This document shows, piece after piece, positions 1 to 4,815 of a DNA stretch of 8,713 bases (the first letter of the stretch is position 1; each line of letters opens with the position of its first letter). The stretch comes from JABMMZ01 sp044377005 (GTDB lineage Bacteria > Bacteroidota > Bacteroidia > NS11-12g > UBA955): positions 1 to 8,713 of the forward strand of contig JBILJV010000079.1 in the NCBI GenBank assembly GCA_044377005.1. Reading direction: 5' to 3'. The position numbers and the translations under genes are program-made. Below the pieces are notes generated by a model, which made no database searches, was not told where the DNA came from, and saw only the letters and a program-made list of their open reading frames with translations.

Positions 1-150
1 AAATTTCTACTATTGTAGATGTACAGGGGCCAATTTCTTAGTTTGATAAGTCTACAAGACTATTTAAATTTCTACTATTGTAGATTAGCATATCTCATCT
101 AAAATATATTCACCGTCTACAAGACTATTTAAATTTCTACTATTGTAGAT
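1..150 (+). CRISPR. Type V-A (Cas12a) CRISPR array, leader-distal end
   Basis: Three copies of one repeat are visible: the last 20 bases of a repeat at 1-20, and complete, identical 36-base repeats at 50-85 and 115-150. The two spacers (21-49 and 86-114) are both 29 bases, giving a 65-base period. The repeat starts GTCTACAAGAC and ends in AATTTCTACTATTGTAGAT. That 3' end is the Cas12a crRNA handle, with stem TCTAC/GTAGA and loop TATT, and differs from the known Francisella handle only in the loop. The handle fixes transcription on the + strand, so each crRNA is the repeat 3' end followed by its spacer. The leader, newer spacers and probably cas12a-cas4-cas1-cas2 should lie upstream, outside the window (inference from usual V-A layout). 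The spacers shown are therefore the oldest. Neither spacer matches anything I can see elsewhere in the window. No further repeat occurs at the expected position near 180. Confidence 0.96.
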
Positions 151-171
151 ATAAGACCATTTACCCTCAAT

Positions 172-204
172 AATTTGCAAATTCAATTAAATACAATACT
201 TTTG
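172..204 (+). promoter_or_regulatory. Bacteroidota-type promoter with overlapping 12-base palindrome
   Basis: TTG at 175-177 and TACTTTTG at 197-204 are separated by 19 bases. This fits the Bacteroidota housekeeping promoter consensus (TTG, about 17-21 bases, TAnnTTTG) exactly. Transcription would start near 209-212, only about 10 bases before the ATG at 220. The perfect palindrome AATTTGCAAATT (172-183) covers the TTG box and could be an operator, although short AT-rich palindromes are common by chance. The promoter begins about 25 bases after the last CRISPR repeat and no terminator separates the two, so array transcripts may also read into the gene. Confidence 0.7.
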
Positions 205-219
205 AAAACATCACAATAT

Positions 220-768
220 ATGGAAAACCAATCAGAAATCATTGACCAAAACATCATTCAAAACGAAAGCACAATTGAAGAACAAACGATTATTAGCTTA
301 AATAAATTCATATTTCTAAGTATCATTACTTTTGGGTTGTACGATGTATGGTGGTCATACAAAGCTTGGCGTTTTTTTAAACAAAAAGACAATTTAGATA
401 TTATGCCCGCTATCCGAACATTATTGGCTATCATCTTTTTGCATTCTTTGTTTAGTAATATTTTAAATTACGCCAAAGAAAAAGGCTATGAACAAAACTA
501 TTCTCCAACTTTTGCTTTCTTGGGAGTAATAGTCTTTAATTTAATGGGGCAACTTCCGGATCCTTATTGGATGATTTCTACATTAACTTTCCTCTTTATG
601 ATAGGCCCTTTTAATGCTTTAAACTATGCCAAACAAAAGGCAGATGATATAAATGTTAAAATACAAAATGGCTTTAGCTCAAGGCAAATTGCATTAATTA
701 CTATCAGTATTTTATTCTGGGGTTTAGTGATTTTAGGTCTAATGGCACCTGATGATCATGGGTATTAA
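220..768 (+). CDS. Small multi-pass membrane protein, DUF4234-like
   Basis: This is a 182-residue protein of unproven function in the inner membrane. A polar N-terminus (1-27, rich in E, Q, N and I) is followed by hydrophobic stretches at about 28-48, 64-83, 97-112, 116-136 and 155-175, which suggests four or five membrane segments. The first carries SIITFGLYDVWWSYKAW, a pattern like the DUF4234 family of bacterial membrane proteins. The motif LNYAKxK occurs twice (82-88 and 134-140), each after a hydrophobic stretch, which hints at an internal duplication. I chose the ATG at 220 because the longer in-frame TTG at 175 is itself the TTG box of a well-matched promoter. The gene follows the CRISPR array directly and reads the same way, but nothing in its sequence shows a defence role. 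The family call rests on motif resemblance only. Confidence 0.85.
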   Translation: MENQSEIIDQNIIQNESTIEEQTIISLNKFIFLSIITFGLYDVWWSYKAWRFFKQKDNLDIMPAIRTLLAIIFLHSLFSNILNYAKEKGYEQNYSPTFAFLGVIVFNLMGQLPDPYWMISTLTFLFMIGPFNALNYAKQKADDINVKIQNGFSSRQIALITISILFWGLVILGLMAPDDHGY

Positions 769-804
769 CTAGGTAATTTGTCATTTTTTTGTCATAATAA
801 CAAA

Positions 805-865
805 ACTACGCAACTATTTTTTTTTACTAAACGTCTATAAGATGCAATGCGATAATAGTTGTAGT
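805..865. repeat. Imperfect inverted repeat (possible RNA stem)
   Basis: ACTA + CAACTATT (805-808 and 811-818) pairs with AATAGTTG + TAGT (854-865), giving 12 base pairs with a two-base CG bulge at 809-810 and a 35-base loop. The loop begins with part of a run of nine T (817-825). The stem sits inside the 773-950 segment. Together with the downstream terminator hairpin it would give a branched fold if transcribed. No promoter of good quality is visible just upstream, so it may simply be a structured 3' UTR of the membrane-protein gene. Confidence 0.4.
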
Positions 866-898
866 AATACTGATATCCATTTCATACGCTGATGCAAG

Positions 899-933
899 AA
901 AGCCGTTGTTTGTAAAAAGACAATGGCTTTTTT
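899..933 (+). terminator. Rho-independent terminator
   Basis: AAAGCCGTTGT (899-909) pairs with ACAATGGCTTT (920-930) with a single G-U wobble, around a 10-base loop. The 3' arm runs into a stretch of T (928-933), then GTTTT. This is the strongest hairpin-plus-T-tract in the window. It lies 130 bases after the stop of the membrane-protein gene and so would end that transcript, and any read-through from the CRISPR array, leaving a long 3' UTR. Confidence 0.75.
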
Positions 934-973
934 GTTTTATGACAAATTACACAAAATCAACATACTAATTCCT

Positions 974-1001
974 ATTATTCATTAAACAAAAAATGAATAA
1001 T
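974..1001. promoter_or_regulatory. 10-base palindrome upstream of the META-protein promoter
   Basis: ATTATTCATT (974-983) and AATGAATAAT (992-1001) are perfect reverse complements around an A-rich 8-base centre. The palindrome abuts the candidate promoter boxes of the downstream gene, so it could be a repressor or activator site. It could also be a weak AT-only hairpin. Such AT-only dyads are not rare in this base composition, so position is the main argument. Confidence 0.3.
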
Positions 1002-1042
1002 TTGATTATTTTTGTCTTTTAACAAATTTTGCAAGATTTTTG
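1002..1042 (+). promoter_or_regulatory. Candidate promoter(s) for the DUF4377/META gene
   Basis: Several overlapping matches to the Bacteroidota promoter are present. TATTTTTG at 1007-1014 is a perfect -7 box but has no TTG at the right distance. TTG 1002-1004 with AAATTTTG 1024-1031 (19 bases apart) and TTG 1012-1014 with GATTTTTG 1035-1042 (20 bases apart) both have correct spacing with one mismatch in the -7 box. Any of them leaves a leader of about 30-60 bases before the ATG at 1078. The sequence alone does not decide which is used. Confidence 0.45.
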
Positions 1043-1077
1043 CACACATACTCTTTAAAAGCAATTCAATAATAAAA

Positions 1078-2085
1078 ATGAAACCCTCAATATTCCCTTT
1101 ATTTATTTTATTAATTATCTCCAATACTTCTTGGGGTCAAACTGAATCAACCAAAACTATTATTGTCGCTGATGCAAAAATTTCATGCACTTACCAAAAT
1201 ACTATTATGGCTTGTTTGAAAATCAAATCACACCCTGATAGTGTTTGGCGCGACTTCCCACACGATATTGAAGGGTTCATTTTTGAACCAGGATTTGAAA
1301 CAACTATAGAGATTTTAGAAACCGTTATTCAATTTCCGGGAGACTCTATTGCTACCAAACAATTCAAACTTATAAAAACAATTGATAAAGTTAACAAAGT
1401 TTTAACCGACAAAAGACTGTTGAGTAACAACCGTTGGAAAATTGTGAATTATGAAAAAGACGGCACTCTTACTCCATTGAGAAGAACAAGTGCTTTTGCA
1501 ATATTCGATATCGACAACAACAAAATTAGCGGAAATAATTCTTGTAACACTTTCAATGGCAACGCAATTATTGAAGACGGCGTTATCTCTTTTGGCGTTT
1601 TAATGTCAACAAAAATGGCTTGCGAAAACAATCAATCTGAAGCCTTAATCAATGAAGCATTCACAGGCAAAGCCGCCTACTATGTTAGAAACAATATTTT
1701 ATTTATTGTTTGTGAAAACCGCGGTATTCTTCATTTAAAACCAGAAAAAAGACTTGACTCAATGATACAAGTCATTAACACTCCTAAATCTCCTTTTGAT
1801 GGCAACACAATGTTTACCTTAAAAGATGGTAAAATTCAAGTCAAATTAGATGAACTTCCTCAGGCAAAAAACAGAATGATGATTTTTAATACCGGCAAAC
1901 TCACTGATTTAGAAAAAAAAACTAATTCGTCAGTATCTAAAGTCTTAATAAACACAGATTCAGAAAGTGAAATTACCCAAATTCAAATTTTAAAAACCCC
2001 TCACAAAACAAATAATATAAAATACATTGTTGTATTTTTAAAAGATGGGACTAAGCGAAAAATGGAAATTTCCCAGGTTTACTAA
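1078..2085 (+). CDS. Exported DUF4377 and META domain protein
   Basis: This 335-residue exported protein has no known enzymatic role. Residues 1-20 form a Sec signal peptide (Lys2, then a hydrophobic core from about 5 to 15, with likely cleavage in TSWG/Q before Gln21). Residues about 26-82 match DUF4377: CLKIK, VWRDFPHDIEGF and the PGFET stretch. Residues about 112-222 are a META domain of the HslJ type: W120 in the N-terminal strand, SGNNSCNTFNG (151-161), ISFGVLMSTKMAC (170-182) and E188 in the following helix. The C-terminal part (about 228-335) fits no family I recognise. The META region has five cysteines counting C211 onward (156, 181 and 212 among them), so a disulfide is possible in the periplasm. 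META proteins are linked to envelope stress and motility in other bacteria; here the role is unknown. I placed the start at ATG 1078 because an in-frame TTG at 1012 overlaps promoter boxes and would put 22 residues before the signal peptide. Its stop overlaps that of the converging GT9 gene. Confidence 0.88.
   Translation: MKPSIFPLFILLIISNTSWGQTESTKTIIVADAKISCTYQNTIMACLKIKSHPDSVWRDFPHDIEGFIFEPGFETTIEILETVIQFPGDSIATKQFKLIKTIDKVNKVLTDKRLLSNNRWKIVNYEKDGTLTPLRRTSAFAIFDIDNNKISGNNSCNTFNGNAIIEDGVISFGVLMSTKMACENNQSEALINEAFTGKAAYYVRNNILFIVCENRGILHLKPEKRLDSMIQVINTPKSPFDGNTMFTLKDGKIQVKLDELPQAKNRMMIFNTGKLTDLEKKTNSSVSKVLINTDSESEITQIQILKTPHKTNNIKYIVVFLKDGTKRKMEISQVY
2058..2075 (-). terminator. Possible weak terminator for the polX-GT9 transcript
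   Basis: Read on the minus strand, TGGGAAATTTCCA forms a short five-pair stem with a three-base loop and is followed by five T (2058-2062 on the + strand are A). The hairpin is weak and lies inside the end of the converging META gene. No better terminator is visible on either strand at this junction. Confidence 0.25.
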
Positions 2086-3053
2086 TTCTTAGAAATCCAC
2101 TCTGGAATTTCAGAGAAATCCATCTCTTGCATACATTTAAAATGCTTTTTTGGACAGGCGCTATAGCCAATTTTGCTACAAGGCCTGCACGACAATTCTG
2201 AAACCTCCAATATTTTTTGTTCAATTCCATTGTTTAAAGGATAATAAGGAGTCATTCCAAAATCAGGAATGGTGTTCCCCCAAATAGACACTACAGGAAT
2301 TTTTAATGCCGCTGCAATGTGCATCATTCCGGTATCATGCGTAAACAATCTTTGGCTGTTTTTAATCAACAATGCACTTTGATGAATACTCAACTCTCCG
2401 CATAAATTAACTACAGTTGGACATTCTTTCGCAATTAGTTTACCTTGATGAATATCTTCCTTCCCTCCTATTAAAACCACAGGCAAGTTTAATAAACTGA
2501 CCAGTTCAAGTTGCTTATTTAAAGGCAATTTTTTAGTGGCGTGCTGACCTCCAATGGCATAAACAAAATAGCTTGAATTAAGATCCCATTTTCCCTCTAA
2601 ATTGGCATTTTCATTGATAAAAAAATCCAAACCTTTTCCATCATTCACTACACCTAGAGATTGACAAGTATTGAGATATCTGTCAACAATATGGATGTAT
2701 GGCAAAATATTAATTTTAAATCTCACTATTAACCACTTCTCCCAATTTAATTTATCGAAATGGTAGGTTTTCACCTTTAAAATAGATTTTATTATCCTCG
2801 TTCTAAGATTGTGATGCAAATCAATAACGACATCATATTTTTCATTTTTCAACATTTTAGCAAACTGAAGTAATTGCTTATCAAACAATTGCAATTTGTC
2901 TATGTATGGGTTATTTTCCAATAAAACACCAAAGTGTTTTTTGGTTGCAAAATGCACTTCCGCATTGGGGACCTGTTGTTTTATTGCTCTAATTACTGGT
3001 GTTGTCAATACAATATCACCAATAGAACTAAACCTTATGATTAATATTTTCAT
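2082..3053 (-). CDS. Glycosyltransferase family 9 (ADP-heptose:LPS heptosyltransferase-like)
   Basis: This 323-residue GT9 enzyme is predicted to transfer a heptose or related sugar to a lipopolysaccharide-core acceptor on the cytoplasmic face of the inner membrane. The N-terminal Rossmann half begins MKILIIRFSSIGDIVLTTP and continues into VIRAIK (20-25), the classic acceptor-side motif. The C-terminal half holds GGQHATKKLP (168-177), VVLIGGKED (192-200), FTHDTGMMHIAAAL (237-250) and VVSIWG (254-259), which form the nucleotide-sugar site of this family. Near the C-terminus four cysteines (289, 292, 300, 307) lie in CRPCSKIGYSACPKKHFKC, an arrangement I associate with Bacteroidota GT9 proteins and which may bind metal. 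Length is normal for the family. The gene begins 22 bases after the polX stop, without its own clear promoter, so it is probably the second gene of that operon. The exact sugar and acceptor cannot be told from sequence. Confidence 0.93.
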   Translation of the reverse strand: MKILIIRFSSIGDIVLTTPVIRAIKQQVPNAEVHFATKKHFGVLLENNPYIDKLQLFDKQLLQFAKMLKNEKYDVVIDLHHNLRTRIIKSILKVKTYHFDKLNWEKWLIVRFKINILPYIHIVDRYLNTCQSLGVVNDGKGLDFFINENANLEGKWDLNSSYFVYAIGGQHATKKLPLNKQLELVSLLNLPVVLIGGKEDIHQGKLIAKECPTVVNLCGELSIHQSALLIKNSQRLFTHDTGMMHIAAALKIPVVSIWGNTIPDFGMTPYYPLNNGIEQKILEVSELSCRPCSKIGYSACPKKHFKCMQEMDFSEIPEWISKN

Positions 3054-3075
3054 TGGCTATAGGATTGATACAAAA

Positions 3076-4725
3076 CTACTTATTTTTTACCCAAGTATCA
3101 AAAGCCTTTAAATCTTTTGAATTTAAACAAGATTCGGGTGTTAGGTAAGCTTTTCTTGCCACATTGACACCATAACGCATGTCTTGATAACCATCTTTGT
3201 GATGGGCATCGGGATTGATGCTAATTAACCCTCCTTTCGACACATAATAATCGATCCAACGCCAATCGATATCCAAACGGTAAGGATGGGCATTGAGTTC
3301 AACAACGACTTTATTTTGCAAACAAGCATCAAGAATATATTGGTGATTGATACTGTATCCCGGGCGCATCAAAAGCAATCGCCCGGTTGGATGACCTAAA
3401 ATTCTAGTTCTGGGATGTTCGATGGCTTTTATAAGTCTTTTGTGAGCTTTCTCCTGATCCATTGTCAATTGACTATGAACACTCGCTACTATGACCTCAA
3501 ACTGCGACAATAATTCCTCATCGTAATCCAAACTCCCATCGATTAATATGTCACTTTCTATTCCTTTATAAACCTTAAACCCATTATACCCTTCATTGAT
3601 TTTATCTATCTCCTCAAATTGCTGTATCACTCTGTCTGGCTTTAATCCACCGGCATAACCTGCAGATTGTGAGTGATCGCAAACTACTAGATATTCAAAC
3701 CCACTTTTTTGTGCAAAATCAGACATCTCTTTGAGCGTATGCAACCCATCACTGTAAGTGGTATGATTGTGAATTACTCCTTTCAAGTCCTTGTATTCAA
3801 TAAGATTTGCCTGTTTTTCTAAATTATTTAACTCACTTAATCCCTCTCTTAACTCAGGTAAAACATAAACCAACCCTAAAGACTTGTAAATTTCTTCTTC
3901 TGAGCTTTTATTAACTGCGTTTCTGTTATAATTTATTAATCTTAAGTGGCTTTCCGTTGCGCTAGTTTCAAATAGAATACTTTCAAAATCATCTGAATTA
4001 CTCAAATGAAAGACTACATTCAAAACTTCGGCATATTTGAACTTAGCTAATGTTCCATTAAGTTCAATAAAATCCAAATGAGGCACAGAGAGACTTGTCC
4101 AATCATTTGTTGGGGTAACCGTTTCAACTACAAACTCGAGTTGATTGATGATTTCATCCAACCTTCTATATTCTCCACTTAGTTGCACTTTAATACAAAT
4201 ATCAGAACTATTGAGACTTTCCAAAATTAGCAAAGCAATGGGTTCCACTTTTGCCCAATGAAATTTACCTTCTTGATTGTATTTAAATTCAATATCAGAC
4301 AAAATTTGAGTTTGTGTTTTGTGACCAAATCCTTTAATTTCTACCAATCTATTTTCCCTACAAGCATCGAGAAGTTCAACTACAGAGGCTATTCCAACTT
4401 CTTTCCACAACACCTCCACTTTTTTGGGACCTAAACCTTTAATATTCAATAAATCGACAACCCCTTTTGGTGTTTTTTGGATTAATAAGTCAAGTTCTTG
4501 CAATGTACCCGTTTCTTTAATTTCAATCAGTTTTGGCAAAAAACCTTTATGAAAACTTAAATTAGACAAAATTTGCGCCTCATCCATTTCAAAAAAAGGC
4601 TCTTGGAATTTCTTTAAAAAAAACACAAAATTAGCTATCGATTTAACTTTAAAGGAATTACCACCATGTAGTTCGTACAACTTACCATACAAAGTAAACA
4701 GTTTAGAAAGTTCTTGATTGGTCAT
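3076..4725 (-). CDS. polX: Noncanonical PolX: HhH + inactive polymerase core + PHP nuclease
   Basis: This 549-residue protein has the bacterial PolX domain order. The 8-kDa domain covers about 1-80 (KVKSIANFVFFL at 26-37). Helix-hairpin-helix motifs lie at about 93-108 (NIKGLGPKK) and 128-142 (VEIKGFGHK). A palm-like region follows from about 160 to 300, and a C-terminal PHP domain from about 312 to 525. In the palm, the family motif GSYRR...GDxD appears as GEYRRLDEIINQLEF (184-198), so both metal-binding Asp residues are replaced, by Gln195 and Glu197. The third Asp appears to be Asn236. DNA synthesis is therefore unlikely. The PHP metal site is complete: H319, H321, D326, D350/H351, E390, H417, H445, D506 and H508. 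The expected activity is Mn-dependent 3'-5' exonuclease or AP-site processing in DNA repair. Polymerase-defective, exonuclease-active bacterial PolX proteins have been described, so this fits a known variant. It is the first gene of a likely operon with the GT9 gene. Confidence 0.92.
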   Translation of the reverse strand: MTNQELSKLFTLYGKLYELHGGNSFKVKSIANFVFFLKKFQEPFFEMDEAQILSNLSFHKGFLPKLIEIKETGTLQELDLLIQKTPKGVVDLLNIKGLGPKKVEVLWKEVGIASVVELLDACRENRLVEIKGFGHKTQTQILSDIEFKYNQEGKFHWAKVEPIALLILESLNSSDICIKVQLSGEYRRLDEIINQLEFVVETVTPTNDWTSLSVPHLDFIELNGTLAKFKYAEVLNVVFHLSNSDDFESILFETSATESHLRLINYNRNAVNKSSEEEIYKSLGLVYVLPELREGLSELNNLEKQANLIEYKDLKGVIHNHTTYSDGLHTLKEMSDFAQKSGFEYLVVCDHSQSAGYAGGLKPDRVIQQFEEIDKINEGYNGFKVYKGIESDILIDGSLDYDEELLSQFEVIVASVHSQLTMDQEKAHKRLIKAIEHPRTRILGHPTGRLLLMRPGYSINHQYILDACLQNKVVVELNAHPYRLDIDWRWIDYYVSKGGLISINPDAHHKDGYQDMRYGVNVARKAYLTPESCLNSKDLKAFDTWVKNK

Positions 4726-4735
4726 TTTTGAAAAA

Positions 4736-4743
4736 CAAACATA
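4736..4743 (-). promoter_or_regulatory. Candidate -7 box for polX
   Basis: The minus strand reads TATGTTTG here, a perfect TAnnTTTG box. It lies only 10 bases before the ATG of polX, so the mRNA would be nearly leaderless. No TTG occurs at the usual 17-21 base distance upstream (the nearest is about 29 bases away), so the match is incomplete. The 90-base gap to the divergent macroglobulin gene shows only a one-mismatch box (TAAATTTC, 4801-4808) on the + strand. Confidence 0.35.
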
Positions 4744-4815
4744 CTTACATTTTTTTTAAAAAATAATAAAAACAATATAAAACATCTTAAATTAGCACAA
4801 TAAATTTCTATCAAA

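Larger units (their letters stand above)
773..950. repeat. 178-base segment bounded by perfect 12-base inverted repeats
   Basis: GTAATTTGTCAT at 773-784 is the exact reverse complement of ATGACAAATTAC at 939-950. The left arm's TTTGTCAT is also repeated directly at 788-795, 11 bases on. The segment starts 4 bases after the stop codon of the membrane-protein gene and contains no convincing ORF. It holds a nested stem (805-865) and an intrinsic terminator (899-933). Possible readings are a small MITE-like element with terminal inverted repeats, or a structured untranslated RNA closed by the outer arms. No target-site duplication is visible outside the arms, and AT-rich arms of this length can arise by chance. 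Confidence 0.4.

Noticed and set aside
175..219. TTG start at 175 for the membrane-protein gene
   Set aside because: That TTG is the upstream box of a well-matched promoter (TTG-19-TACTTTTG), so the transcript should begin after it. The ATG at 220 is the sensible start.
787..825. TTTTGT/ACAAAA stem (787-792 and 800-805) followed by nine T, as a first terminator after the membrane-protein gene
   Set aside because: The stem is only six mostly A-T pairs and the T run begins 11 bases after it. The hairpin at 899-933 is much stronger.
833..868. A 36-base stretch beginning GTCTATAAGA that resembles the start of the CRISPR repeat (9 of 10 bases), with TTGTAG near its end, possibly a decayed repeat
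   Set aside because: Ungapped identity over the full 36 bases is only about 16, the handle is not recognisable, and a 9-of-10 match is expected about once by chance in a window of this size.
1012..1077. TTG start at 1012 for the META-domain gene
   Set aside because: It overlaps candidate promoter boxes and would place 22 residues in front of a normal signal peptide that begins at ATG 1078.
1449..3111. Open frames at 1449-1631 (minus) and 2896-3111 (+)
   Set aside because: They lie opposite the META gene and the GT9/polX genes respectively and have no family features.
4801..4810. TAAATTTCTA upstream of the macroglobulin gene, identical to ten bases of the CRISPR repeat
   Set aside because: The match stops before the rest of the handle and the bases are almost all A and T. 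A similar AATTTCTAC also occurs inside polX, so this is coincidence.
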